This document shows, piece by piece, positions 40,601 through 48,110 of a stretch of 64,000 nucleotides of DNA; the first letter of the stretch is position 1, and every line of letters begins with the position of its first letter. Below the pieces are notes generated by a model. The model saw only the letters and a list, made by a program, of their open reading frames with translations, did no database searches and was not told where the DNA came from. The translations under genes were made by a program, and so were the position numbers. This stretch comes from Delphinapterus leucas (Eukaryota > Chordata > Mammalia > Artiodactyla > Monodontidae): assembly GCF_002288925.2 (NCBI RefSeq), contig NW_022098072.1, forward strand, positions 22,303,489 to 22,367,488, written 5' to 3'.

Positions 40601-43600
40601 CTCATTATCTCCCACCAGGGCTCTTACCTGGGTCTTCTCCGGTCTCTTTGCCCCAACTCCTGCCCCTCCAATGCACCTTTCATTCTTCATAGTGATCCTA
40701 ATACCCAAACTGCTTAGCATGACATCAAAAATATTCTTGTGGATGACTGTAAGTGTACCCCTCACTGGCCTTCTCTCACCCTCATACTTTATACTCCATA
40801 AATAATAAACCACTTAGCAGTCCCCAAACAAACCATGCTAGTTCATATAATTATACTTTCTACGTGCTGGGAAGGTCTTGAGCGCTCTTTCAATTTGAAT
40901 TTCCCTTTCCCTGTTACAAGGATAACTTCCTGAAAAAAACAAAACCCTACTTCCTTAGGTGTCTAGCATTCTAACATATCACTTTGTCCCTTACAAAGAT
41001 TGTTGTCCATCAGGTGTCCCCCCCAGCCTAAGGCCCCTTCAGAAAAACAGACTTAGAGACTCCACGCTTCCACTACAGGCGGCTCAGGTTCCATCCCTGG
41101 TCAGGGAACTAAGATCCTACAATGCCACGTGGTGTGGGCAAAATAAATTTTTTTAATTAAAAAAAAAAAAAGAACAACAGAGACACAACATATCACTGTG
41201 CCCACAGCTGGAGAGAAACACTAATGGAAAAAGAATCATACAGACACAATAGACAGGAAACCCAGAGGCAAGGAAAAGCAAAGATGATCAGAACCCCCAG
41301 GAAACAGACTCATGCTATCTGGGTGACAGGTGAAGAAGATTACTTTTGGTCCTAGATTTATATAATTCTGTATAATGAAGCATAACTAGTGTCATCCCAT
41401 TGTGGTTAAGAGCATGGATCCAGAGCCACACTGCCATGGTTTGAATCTTGTCTCTGGTTACTTACCATCTGGGTCTTTGGGCAAGATCCTTACCCTTTCT
41501 GAGCCTCAGTTTCCTCACGTGAAAAATGGGTTGTTGGGGGAATGTAAAGAGTTAATACATGGAAAGCACTATGGCATACTGTAGGTGCATAAAAGTGCTA
41601 GTTATTATGATGTTCATAAGGTGAAGTCAAAAAAGAACCTAAGGGACTTCCCTGGTGGTGCAGTGGTTAAGAATCCACCTGCCAATGCAGGAGACAAGGG
41701 TTCAATCCCTGGTCCGGGAAGATCCCATATGCCGCAGAGCAACTAAGCACATGTGCCACAACTACTGCGTCTGTGCTCTAGAGCCCGCGAGCCCCAACTA
41801 CTGAGCCCGCGAGCCCCAACTACTGAGCCCATGTACCACAACTACTGAGCTTGCGCTCTAGAGCCCACAAGCCACACTACTGAGCTCGTGAGCCCCAACT
41901 ACTGAGCCCACGTGCCACAACTACTGAGCCCACGCCGCAACTACTGAAGCCCACGCACCTAGGGCCCATGCTCTGCAACAAGAGAAGCCACTGCAATGAA
42001 AAGCCCGCGCACCCCAACGAAGAGTAGCCCCTGCTCACCACAACTAGAGAAAGCCCGTGTGCAGCAACGAAGACCCAACGCAGCCAAAATAAAAAAAAAA
42101 AACCTAAAAGTTCATATATTGGGGGGGAAAATCCCCAGTACCTATATCCATAGATTAAGTCAGTCACAAGGCTTAACATTCCAACTCTGAAATTTTAAAC
42201 CATCTCTCCCTTTATCCCAAGATAACTCAAAGATCCAGGTTCTTAGATCCCCCAACACAGATGCCTGAATCTTGGTTTCCTCAACTCCCTCTAACATGGG
42301 ACTTAAGCCATGAAGTTTTTGTAACTTCAATATGGCTTCAGGACGAGTCCTGGAAACATAATTCTTCTTAGGTGTCCCGCTTTCCTCTCTTAAAGGTGAT
42401 TAGGATAGTGCTTCCTCACCTTAGAAATGACTAATGAGAAATGGGAGATCATTAGGGTTTTCTACTTAACACTTTCACTAGGTTTCCTTAACACTAAATA
42501 ATGGAGTCCGCCTGCGGATGCAGGGGACGCGGGTTCGTGCCCCGGTCCAGGAAGATCCCACATGCCGCGGAGCGGCTGGGCCTGTGAGCCATGGCCGCTG
42601 AGCCTGTGCGTCCGGAGCCTGTGCTCCGCAGCGGGAGAGGCCACAGCAGTGAGAGGTCCGTGTACCACAAAAAAAAAAAAAAAAAAGACTAAATAATAAT
42701 AATACACAATAAACTAGGTTTCCTTAAGACTAAATAATAATAATACACAATAAACTCTCTACTTACAAACAATAAAAAGACCAGTTAGAGCAAATGCCAG
42801 AGAAAATATGGGTACTGTGATATTTTACACTATTCTCACCTTTTGCTGTAAGCATTGACTTGTTACCCTTTTCCTTCCTATAAGCAGCTTTCACAATCTA
42901 CCCTTCCCACTAGGATGGGGACTCAGGTAATAATAGCCATGATTTATTGAGAACTTACTGAATAATAAGACTTTTGCATACATTATTGTGGCTGGCTAAG
43001 AGCTGTCTCTCAAAATCCATTCTCCCCTCTCCCACCATGGTGAGCCACATTTGACCATGTGGGTAAGGACATGGAGCAGCTGCCCCCGGTGCTGCGGATG
43101 GTGGAGCTGCCTCGCCCACTTGGGTCCCTGGACAGCCCCATGGAGCACAACCTGCCCTGCACAGTTACCAGAGAGGAACAAACTCCAACTGGGGGATCTT
43201 TTTGTTATAGCACCTAAGTATCTTAGTTAATCCCTAAAATACATGGGGAAAGAATGGCATTAGTAACTACTACCTCATAGGGTTACTGTGAGGATGAAAT
43301 GAGAGGCTGAAGGTGGATTGCTTACAATAAACATTTGTAGTACTATTATTACCCCCATTTTACAGATGAGGAAGTGGTAAGTCAAATGTCCAAGACCATA
43401 CGGTTAATAATTGGTAAGTCAGGATCGGAACTCAGACATCCATCCCCGGAGCTGATTTTGTAATCCTCATGCTATTCTTCTTCAAGGAGTCTAAGATGAG
43501 AGAATATTGGGCGAGGGGTCATACAGCGTGCAGATCAGAGGTTTGGAGCTCAGTCTGAATCCTGGCCTGCCACTCACTGCTAACGTGATCCTGGGAATAC

Positions 43601-45100
43601 ATGAAGGACCTGGCTGAGTCCCAGGGTCGTGCTCAGGAGAGCACCATGGTTGACAGCATGGACTGTGAAGGCCAATGGACGTCCAATTCTGCTCTGCTAC
43701 TAACAGATTTGTGATTTAGGCGCAAGGCCTGGTTTTCTCATGTGTGAAATGAGTGATGCCACCCATATCATGGGACTGTAGTGAAGGTTAAAGAAGGTAA
43801 CATATACAAAGGACTTATGACAGAGCCAGGCACAGCTCAGCATTCAATAACGCAGGTATCAGGAGGAAGCAGGGGAGAGCTGGGACCTCCTGCCCCTCCT
43901 CTACCTGCTCCACCACTTCTTTTCTGTGGACACTGAGAATCATAACCAACTTTTTGTGCAACTTTCCACCCTGGAGAACAGCACATCATCATCTCTTCAC
44001 CACAAGCCTGGGAGGGAGCTAAAGGCAGGAATGATTATAATTCTCACTTGGCAGATAGGAAACTGAGGCACAGTATTCCCATGGTCACGTTCGCGGTCAG
44101 TGGCAGGCCAGGATTCAGACTGAGCTCCCAACCTCTGATCCGCACGCTGTATGGCCCCTCACCCAGCTACCTCTCCTCCCAAAACGTTCCAGGTCAGACA
44201 GAGAAGTGTTTTCTCCATGAATGAATGAATGAATACACTTTAAATTTTTTTAATTAACTTGACAAATGAAAAGAGGGTGACAATCGTACAAAGGTTAAAC
44301 CTAGGTCCCACCTTGCCGTAGCTTTGGGTCCTTGACCCACAGACTGAGGGACCTGTGGGTCCCTCAGTTTCCCAATCATTAAGATAAGGATTCACCCCCT
44401 TTGCAAGATTCCGTGGGCATCAAATAAAGCACTGTGTAGCTGGCACATATTAGCTTTCTATAAACAGAAAAAAACAAAACAAAACAACAACCGCTAACGG
44501 TTGTTTCTGGAGCAATTCAATACCTGCCAGGCACTGAGGAAGACCCTACCGCGGGGCGGGGCGGGGCAGCAGTCGTCTGGGGAAGTGAAAGAGGAGCCCG
44601 TTTGGCCGATTAGAGAAATGAGCCGCCAAGAACCGGCATTCCTCTACTCCTGTGAGCTGGCTTTCCAGCCGGGGCTCCGGATGCCGGCACCCGCAGACGG
44701 CGCGCCCCAGGTTCCACCTGCCAAGCGGTAGGCGCGCCAGACGAGCCCTGCACCCACCACTCCCGAAGCGAGCCCCAGAGCCCACTGCTTGCTCTGGGGA
44801 GGTGCCGCCGCCAGAGTTCGAGAGGATGAGCCCAGCCAGGGCCAGGAGTCAGGACGCAGGCCTCCCGACTTCTCTGGGAAAGGAGGGATGGAAATGCTTT
44901 CGGATCGCGAGCTCAGCGCGAGAACCCCGTCGCAACTGGAAGAAACAGACCCCACCGGCGCCTCCCCCGACTCGGCTCCCCCTCCGCCCCCAGGCACCGA
45001 CCTCCCTCCTCACCCCCACTCCAACTCCCTACCTGCCAAAGTGCCCCACGCTGTCAAAAATCAGCTCCAAGTTGCCGGACCCCACGCTGCCGCACCCCAT
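12099..45100 (-). CDS. SLC22A16: SLC22A16 (organic cation/carnitine transporter OCT6/CT2), complete, 8 coding exons
   Basis: SLC22A16 is a plasma-membrane major-facilitator transporter of the SLC22 family. In other mammals it carries L-carnitine and some organic cations, notably in testis. Joining exons 45100-45033, 35276-34797, 31694-31577, 26115-25584, 22726-22599, 20475-20366, 19356-19257 and 12296-12099 gives 1,734 nt, that is 577 codons plus TAA, with no stop or frameshift and every junction in phase. This equals the human length as I remember it. Visible features are TM1 (about residues 27-45), a long cysteine-rich extracellular loop with an N-glycosylation site (PPGNVS), TM2 ending GYLSDR, the loop 2-3 motif GRR, the family variant PETPFWLLSEG after TM6, VGRR between TM8 and TM9, EMYPTTVR and the C-terminal PETLG. 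The N-terminus before VGHFGR is about five residues longer than in human and divergent. Introns are 1-9.8 kb and full of repeats. The head of the gene is a CpG island, consistent with its promoter. Confidence 0.95.
13586..13633 (+). repeat. poly(C) tract, C17-T-C30
   Basis: This is a mononucleotide run of 17 C, one T and 30 C, followed by C/G-rich sequence, within SLC22A16 intron 7. On the transcribed strand it reads as G. Exact length is likely to be unreliable in an assembly. Confidence 0.9.
13795..14020 (-). mobile_element. L1 3' UTR fragment
   Basis: It contains 'attggagtatagttgattta', 'agcaaagtggatcagttata' and 'gtgctatacaataggtcc', the reverse complement of the cetartiodactyl L1 3' end. 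Confidence 0.85.
14120..14325 (+). repeat. MIR SINE
   Basis: It matches the MIR core: 'gaccctgggcaagtgactta', 'ctcagtttccttatctgtaa' and 'aaaatggaaataatact'. Confidence 0.85.
14470..15480 (+). repeat. probable old L2/CR1-like LINE relic
   Basis: The C/T-rich sequence contains 'actcccaaatctgtacctcc', 'cctgagctccagacctg' and 'tgttcttctgttctgctctc', patterns shared with the repeat at 50760-51230. A 256-codon open frame here has no recognisable domain and is attributed to base composition. Confidence 0.4.
16001..16202 (+). mobile_element. CHR-type SINE, short form
   Basis: The head is ggcttccctggtggcacagt and the tail poly(A). The perfect TSD aaaatagagcttgt is at 15986-15999 and 16203-16216. 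Confidence 0.95.
16220..19250. other. SLC22A16 intron 7, mostly without recognised features
   Basis: There is an A-run at 17461-17478 and a GC-richer tract at 17.8-19.1 kb containing several overlapping open frames on both strands. None resembles a known protein, and none has splice or start support. Confidence 0.4.
19257..19356 (-). CDS. SLC22A16: SLC22A16 coding exon 7
   Basis: The exon completes Arg479 and encodes residues 480-512, SLAVGSGSTVGRVGSIAAPF, then CIYLSSVWIFMPQ (TM11). The acceptor is GTTTCCAG (AG at 19358-19357) and the donor CCACAG|GTGTTC (GT at 19256-19255), phase 0. The donor has a weaker +5 position than the others. Confidence 0.9.
19905..20052 (+). repeat. MaLR LTR 3' part
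   Basis: It contains 'ttctagcctccacaactgtg', 'cacttctgttgtttgagccc' and 'tttgttatggcagccctgac', the conserved end of MST/MLT-type LTRs. Confidence 0.75.
20366..20475 (-). CDS. SLC22A16: SLC22A16 coding exon 6
   Basis: The exon encodes residues 443-478 plus two bases of Arg479. It reads DYHVWCVVATMAGKFSIGAA, then FGLIYLYTAEMYPTTV (TM10 and the E-x-YPT-x-R motif typical of SLC22). The acceptor is TTTTTCAG (AG at 20477-20476) and the donor GTAAG|GTAAGA (GT at 20365-20364), phase 2. Confidence 0.92.
20755..21100 (+). repeat. probable old LTR-like repeat
   Basis: It ends in 'gagcaagaaataaatgtcta' and 'gaagttactgagatttg', resembling MLT-type LTR ends. A 116-codon open frame across it is not treated as a gene. 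Confidence 0.4.
22010..22266 (+). repeat. L2 LINE 3' fragment
   Basis: It contains 'tcaaacatcaccttctctga', 'cctcagcacctagaaaagaa' and 'cctggcacatactagatgct' in L2 order. Confidence 0.75.
22599..22726 (-). CDS. SLC22A16: SLC22A16 coding exon 5
   Basis: The exon completes Gly400 and encodes residues 401-442, AVEIPAYIFVCFGMDHVGRR followed by SILVFSLLSSAV and ending ILVIPK (TM8, the VGRR cytoplasmic motif, TM9). The acceptor is CATGACAG (AG at 22728-22727) and the donor CCAAG|GTGAGT (GT at 22598-22597), phase 0. It is too short to stand out as an open frame and was found from the conserved IPAY and VGRR. Confidence 0.92.
23740..23935 (-). repeat. MIR SINE
   Basis: It contains 'attattacccccactttcca' and 'cagtgagtaagtgacagctc', a diverged reverse-complement MIR. 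Confidence 0.5.
25584..26115 (-). CDS. SLC22A16: SLC22A16 coding exon 4
   Basis: The exon encodes residues 223-399 plus one base. It starts SGSGYLVVVFVYVTEFVGMK (TM4), includes HLHSFFAFGT (TM5), LVRTWW, PETPFWLLSEGKYEEAQKVI after TM6, the long intracellular loop, and TM7 ending NSVNLGGNEYLNLFL. The acceptor is TTTTGCAG (AG at 26117-26116) and the donor ATGG|GTAAGT (GT at 25583-25582), phase 1. No disruption is seen. Confidence 0.96.
26540..27790 (+). mobile_element. old L1 (ORF2 end and 3' UTR), interrupted by a DNA transposon
   Basis: The L1 ORF2 order is kept before and after the insertion at 26752-26958: 'gcatcaaagggcactatc', then 'caaattcaaaaatggatt', 'aatgcaaatcaaaatcac', MEYYLALKKEYSD, and a 3' UTR with 'gcaggatggtggttgctag'. 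It continues past the SINE at 27792-28001 to about 28060. Confidence 0.85.
26752..26958. mobile_element. 207-bp fold-back non-autonomous DNA transposon (hAT-like)
   Basis: Two 76-base arms (26764-26839 and 26871-26946) are inverted copies with 11 mismatches and no gaps, around a 31-base spacer. The element is bounded by the 8-bp direct repeat aaacaaac (26744-26751 and 26959-26966), and removing it restores an uninterrupted L1 sequence. An 8-bp TSD is diagnostic of the hAT superfamily. Arms are rich in the word tttggtcc. I cannot name the family. Confidence 0.75.
27792..28001 (+). mobile_element. CHR-type SINE, short form
   Basis: It is inserted in an L1 3' UTR. The TSD aaaaatagttaagat is at 27776-27790 and 28002-28016. 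Confidence 0.94.
28095..28432 (-). mobile_element. CHR-type SINE, long form
   Basis: It reads from an (aaat)n tail at left to 'accaccagggaagcccc' at right. The TSD aaaataagcctatct (28080-28094) differs by one base from aaaataggcctatct (28433-28447). Confidence 0.94.
28785..28897 (+). mobile_element. L1 3' UTR tail
   Basis: It contains 'ataattgattcactttgctg', 'gacagaaactaacacagcat' and 'atactccaataaaaatt' followed by poly(A). Confidence 0.88.
29460..29720 (+). repeat. L2 LINE fragment
   Basis: It contains 'catcctacaaggccctgcct', 'cctctctattctccaggcat' and 'ttgctgctgcctctgcctgg', ordered as in L2. Confidence 0.65.
30715..30935 (-). repeat. MIR SINE
   Basis: It contains 'tgccaggtactgaactgtg', 'gcccaaggtcatacagttg' and 'gctgggattcaaactcatg', the reverse complement of MIR. 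Confidence 0.8.
31577..31694 (-). CDS. SLC22A16: SLC22A16 coding exon 3
   Basis: The exon encodes residues 183-222: R, A, GRRLVLWATST, then GVFLFGIAAAF and DYYSFIVARFLLAI (cytoplasmic loop 2-3 and TM3). The acceptor is TTTTTCAG (AG at 31696-31695) and the donor ATC|GTGAGT (GT at 31576-31575), phase 0. The residue after DR is Ala where human has Leu; the following GRR of the MFS motif is kept. Confidence 0.92.
32230..33150 (-). mobile_element. old L1 3' region
   Basis: In reverse complement it carries L1 ORF2 3' end phrases ('attccattgcatggc', 'ggacacctggattgtttcca', 'ggtggaattgctgggtcata'), with an older 3' UTR at its left. Confidence 0.85.
33340..34200. other. intron 2, weak L2-like C/T-rich sequence
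   Basis: Scattered phrases ('tctccaaataccattttgca', 'acctcctctgaggtcttatt') suggest a decayed LINE or MER repeat. No exon signals are seen. Confidence 0.3.
34450..34650 (-). repeat. MIR SINE
   Basis: It contains 'ataaccctctgaggtgagcg' and 'cacccaggtcccacagctaa' in reverse-complement MIR order. It lies just downstream of SLC22A16 exon 2. Confidence 0.75.
34797..35276 (-). CDS. SLC22A16: SLC22A16 coding exon 2
   Basis: The exon encodes residues 24-182 plus parts of Arg23 and Arg183. It begins YQIFLYFICAFQNISCGIHY (TM1), crosses the large extracellular loop with conserved cysteines and the PPGNVS glycosylation site, and ends with TM2 and GYLSDR. The acceptor is TTTGCAG (AG at 35278-35277) and the donor GACAG|GTAAAA (GT at 34796-34795). 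This is the largest block of recognisable SLC22A16 identity apart from exon 4. Confidence 0.95.
35765..35890 (-). repeat. MIR SINE fragment
   Basis: It contains 'ccattttacagagagggaaa', 'ctgaggctcagggaaggcc' and 'agtgacttgctcagaggaca'. Confidence 0.75.
36190..36705 (+). repeat. ancient mammalian interspersed repeat, family unresolved
   Basis: It starts 'ttaattttacatgtcaactt', includes 'gactgagtaaagaagatcgc', and ends 'tttctctggagaaccctgac'. These are hallmarks of a common mammalian LTR/DNA repeat that I cannot name with certainty. Confidence 0.55.
37150..37465 (+). mobile_element. old L1 3' UTR
   Basis: It contains 'gggattggatcctagaacag', 'aaagtctagagtttagctaa' and 'tttgacaaatatcccatggt', ending A-rich. 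Confidence 0.65.
38591..38925 (+). mobile_element. CHR-type SINE, long form
   Basis: The head is ggcttcccttgtggcgcagt, with two 'caactactg' units and an (aaat)n tail at 38893-38925. No convincing TSD was found. Confidence 0.92.
39000..39575 (+). mobile_element. old L1/HAL1-like 3' region
   Basis: It contains 'ggaaaatacccaatgaaatg', 'catgacatactacacagcaa' and 'gggtgaatctcacaaacaca', the diverged L1-type 3' coding region with stops. Confidence 0.6.
39770..39897 (+). mobile_element. L1 3' UTR tail
   Basis: It contains 'gctgattcactttgttatac', 'agcagaaactaacacaacag' and 'aattatactccgataacgat' then poly(A). Confidence 0.88.
40480..40960 (+). repeat. possible L2 relic
   Basis: The C/T-rich sequence contains 'ttatctcccaccagggctct' and 'cttacctgggtcttctcc'. 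Resemblance is weak. Confidence 0.3.
41080..41172 (+). mobile_element. CHR-type SINE fragment (5'-truncated)
   Basis: It contains 'caggttccatccctggtcag' and 'ggaactaagatcctacaatg' then an A-rich tail. Confidence 0.75.
41390..41612 (+). repeat. MIR SINE
   Basis: A near full-length MIR: 'tggttaagagcatggatcca', 'tttgggcaagatccttaccc', 'gagcctcagtttcctcacgt'. Confidence 0.88.
41643..42102 (+). mobile_element. CHR-type SINE, long form with expanded internal repeat
   Basis: The head is gggacttccctggtggtgca and the tail A-rich. The short direct repeat aacctaa flanks it (41636-41642 and 42101-42107). It has eight 'actactg' units at 41760-41945, against two in the copies at 11.0 and 38.6 kb, which makes it about 460 bp. 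Confidence 0.93.
42503..42686 (+). mobile_element. CHR-type SINE, short form, 5'-truncated
   Basis: The first about 25 bases of the tRNA-related head are missing and the body starts at agtccgcctgcggatg. The TSD actaaataat is at 42493-42502 and 42688-42697. Confidence 0.9.
42687..42756 (+). repeat. 41-bp tandem duplication next to a SINE
   Basis: A unit beginning gactaaataataataataca at 42687 recurs at 42728 with period 41. The sequence actaggtttccttaa also occurs left of the SINE at 42477. Confidence 0.85.
43230..43450. repeat. MIR-derived sequence
   Basis: There are two opposed pieces: 'ctacctcatagggttactgt' reads as MIR plus, 'ccccattttacagatgagga' as MIR minus. Confidence 0.6.
43509..43601 (+). 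repeat. inverted duplication, left arm
   Basis: Its reverse complement matches 44072-44164 at nearly 90% identity with about one single-base gap. The arm includes a piece of plus-oriented MIR and about 35 bases of non-MIR flank. Confidence 0.85.
43655..43860 (+). repeat. MIR SINE
   Basis: It contains 'ctctgctactaacagatttg' and 'ggttttctcatgtgtgaaat', then 'agagccaggcacagctcag'. It sits in the loop between the inverted arms. Confidence 0.65.
44072..44164 (-). repeat. inverted duplication, right arm
   Basis: This is the partner of 43509-43601. Conserved runs include gtggcaggccaggattcaga and gcacgctgtat. Preceding sequence ('gataggaaactgaggcaca') is minus-oriented MIR. Confidence 0.85.
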
Positions 45101-45600
45101 GCTGCCGCCGTGCCCCGCGCTCCTAAGCAGGACGCGCGAGGCTCGCCTAGAGCCGGGGGCTGCGGGCACAGCGCCCAGCCCAGCCCAGCCTAGCCCAACC
45201 CAGCCCGGCCCCCGCCCGCCGCGCCTCGGCCCGCCCCGGCTTCTGCGTCCCCCGCGCGTCAAAGTGCTCGAGCCGCGCGCGGGGCCAGGCTTTGTTCCTC
45301 TCTCTTCCCATCGAGCGAGTCCCCGCCGCCGCGGCCTCTTTCACAGTGCGCTGTGCTCCCGGAGCCCGCAGTAGCACGGTGCGCCCAGCCCCGCCACTTC
45401 CCGCGGCCTCCCCGCCGCCCCATCAGACTCTGGACACTTACCACGTCCGTTTGGGTCGCCGCTCGAGGGAAGCGTCGGTGCCTGGGTAAAGGTTGTAGCC
45501 CGACAGCCCAAGGCGGGAATGCGGAGGCCGGGGTTCGGTCTGGAGCCGCGCGCCTTACCTCCGTGGCTCTCAAACTTGTGCTTGAGTCTACCCCAGCACT
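44530..45600 (-). promoter_or_regulatory. CpG island / presumed SLC22A16 promoter
   Basis: This is the only long GC- and CpG-rich unique segment in the window and it covers SLC22A16 exon 1. It contains a tandem GGGGC run at about 44552-44569 resembling stacked Sp1 GC boxes, and an AGCCC-type repeat at about 45170-45215 (G-rich on the transcribed strand). No TATA box is evident. The transcription start is not determinable from sequence alone. Confidence 0.75.
45033..45100 (-). CDS. SLC22A16: SLC22A16 coding exon 1
   Basis: The exon encodes residues 1-22 (MGCGSVGSGNLELIFDSVGH, then FG) and two bases of Arg23. The ATG at 45100-45098 has a good context (AGC before it, G at +4). The donor is GGCAG|GTAGGG with GT at 45032-45031, phase 2. 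Human SLC22A16 also has a short first exon ending in VGHFGR. The residues before that motif are not obviously alignable, so a non-conserved N-terminus is likely. The reading frame remains open upstream without another ATG in good context. Confidence 0.88.
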
Positions 45601-46130
45601 TGGTTTTATATGCACATTTCTGGACGCCACTCTTGGGCACAAATATCGCTTTCTCAGAGAAGTCCACCCTTTTGAGGGCCAGGACAGGGATGTACAAGAG
45701 CAGGGCATAGAGAATGGATTCTGATGACCCTGAGAAGTGGCAGGATCTTGCAGAGCTGTGTGAAATATCTTATGTTAACCAAAGGGCAAAGGGAACTCCC
45801 TGGGTAGAAACTTAAGCAGAATAGTGAAAATAGCAAACTTGTACTTGAAGAGGATTTGAAAAAGAGGAAAGCGCATCTCCCAAAGTACTTCCCTTACCTA
45901 CTTGTCACAAAGCCTGAAATAACACCATTAACGATTTATTTATTTTTGCTATGAATAATTCTATTTTCTTTTGAAATGCAAATGATCCTGGAATGATTAA
46001 TCCATTAAGTAATAAACAATTTGGAATGTATTTTTTTTTAATTAGGTAGATTCTTACTAACTAGAAAGTCTTAAGGTTGGAAATGCTGGGGAGGTACACG
46101 TGGTGGGGGAAGCGGGGGGGGGGGAGATAT
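45601..46130. other. intergenic flank upstream of SLC22A16, nothing recognised
   Basis: A small G-rich run at about 46110-46124 is the only notable compositional feature. Confidence 0.4.
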
Positions 46131-46139
46131 GGGGAAAGT

Positions 46140-48110
46140 TGAACTTTTATCTACTATTCTAATTACACCAAATAGAAATGGCACAACATAGATAAAATGG
46201 ACAAATTCCCTGAAAGACACAAACTACCAACACCCACTCAAGAAAAAAACAGATAACCAGAATAGCCCTATATCTATTAAAGAAATTGAATGTGTAGTTA
46301 AAAACCTTCCCGCAAAGAAAAGCCGAGGCCCAAACATTTAAGGAAGAAATAATACTGATTCTGCACATAACACTTCAAGAAAACTGAAGAGTAGGGAATA
46401 CCTCCCAGCTCATTCTATGGACCAGTATTATCCTGATACCAGAACCAGGCAAAGACATAAGAAAACCACAGACCAGTATACTCCATGAAGATAGACATAA
46501 AAATTTCTTAACAAAAGTTGAGTAAATTGAATGCATCTTTCTATAAAAAGGACAATACATCATGACCAAGTAAGGTTTATGCCAAGAAAGCAAGAGTGGT
46601 TTAACATCTGAAAATCAATCAATAAAATTCACCATGCTAACAAACTAAAAAAGAAAAACCATATGATTATCTCAATAGATGCAAAAAAAAGCATTTGACA
46701 AAAAACCTAACATCCTTTCATAATAAAGACACTCAACAAACTAGGAATAGATGGTATTATGATCTGTTTCTGCCCATAGAACACTTATGACATGAAATGT
46801 GTGGGTTTTTGCTCATACCAACAACCAATTCTCCAACTCTCCAAATACCAATTGAGTTACCTAAATGTAATTCAAATCTGACACTAACTATTGGAGTTAG
46901 CATCAGATCCCACAAGTTGAGGGCTCAGTCCCACAATACTGTCCCCTATTTCAGATGCCAATCGCAAGTCCGAGGCTTCCCGTAATTCTGATAAACCGAC
47001 AAAAATCAGGGTTCCCACTACCCCCTCCTCAGGTTCAATAATTTTCTAGAACAGCTCATAGAATTCAGGAAAACACTTTACTTACATTTACCTGTTTATT
47101 ATAAAAGGCTACAGATGAACAGCCAGATGAAGAGATACATAGGGCGAGGTACGGAGGAAGGAGCACGGAAGGCACGCCACCTTTCCAGCACCCCATATGT
47201 TCACCAACCCAGAAGCTCTCTCAGTCTCAATAGAGGTTACATTACACAGGCATGGTTGATTAAATCATTGGCCATTGGTGATTAACTCACACTCCAGCCC
47301 CCTGCCTTCCTGGGAGGTCAGAAAGTAAGACTGAAAGTTCTAACTCTCTAATGCCTGCTTTGGTCTTTCTGGAAACCAGCCCCCATTTTTAAGTTATCTA
47401 GGGGCCTCCAGCCACCTGTCATCTTACTACCATATCAGAAAGACACCTTTATCACTCTAGAGATTCTAAGGGTCTTAGAAGCTCTTGTGTCAGGAACTGG
47501 GAATTAAGACCAAATATGATAACAATAGATCCTCCTATCACACCTATCACTCAGGAACTTACAAAGGCTTTAGGAGCTCTGTATCAGGAACTGAGAATTA
47601 AGACGGCATATGTATTTCTTATTATATTACAATATCACAGAAGGGAATTTCCTCAATCTGATAAAAGTCATCAACAAAAAACTCATAGCTAATAGCATAC
47701 TTAATGTCTGAAAGACTGAACGCTTTCTCCCTAAGATCAGGAATAAAATAAGGATGTCCACTCTCACTGCCACTATATTGTACTGGGGGTTCAGGCAAGA
47801 AAAGAGAAAAAGAAAAAGTTCTCCAGATTGGAAAGGAAGAAGTAAAACTGTCTGTATTCACAGATGATATGATAATCTATGTAGACAATCTGATGGAGTT
47901 TACAAAAAAAAAAACACAAAACAACCTATTAGAATAAGTGACTTTGGCAAAGTTGCATGATAACAAGATTAATATACAACAAATTAATTGTATGACTATA
48001 TGCTAGCAATGAACAACTGGAAATTGAAATTAAAAAACATTTCAATAGCACTGAAAATATAAATATTTAGGGATAAATCTAACAAAAAAATGTGCAAGAT
48101 ATATCACTAA
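46140..48110 (+). mobile_element. old L1 ORF2 (reverse transcriptase region), split by an LTR
   Basis: The left part (46140-46756) and right part (47641-48110) are consecutive L1 ORF2 segments. The right part keeps the RT active-site region as TDDMIIYVDN near 47860. Many stops are present. Confidence 0.85.
46757..47640 (-). mobile_element. solo ERVL-type LTR (MLT2-like)
   Basis: In reverse complement it starts 'tgtgatattgtaatataata' and includes 'gattggccaatgatttaatc'-like sequence. It interrupts an L1 reading frame. A short imperfect TSD (gatgg/gaagg) brackets it. No internal viral genes are present. Confidence 0.75.

Noticed and set aside
44652..45374. 240-codon plus-strand open frame across the CpG island
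   Set aside because: GC-rich sequence opposite SLC22A16 exon 1; stop codons are rare by composition. No recognisable domain.
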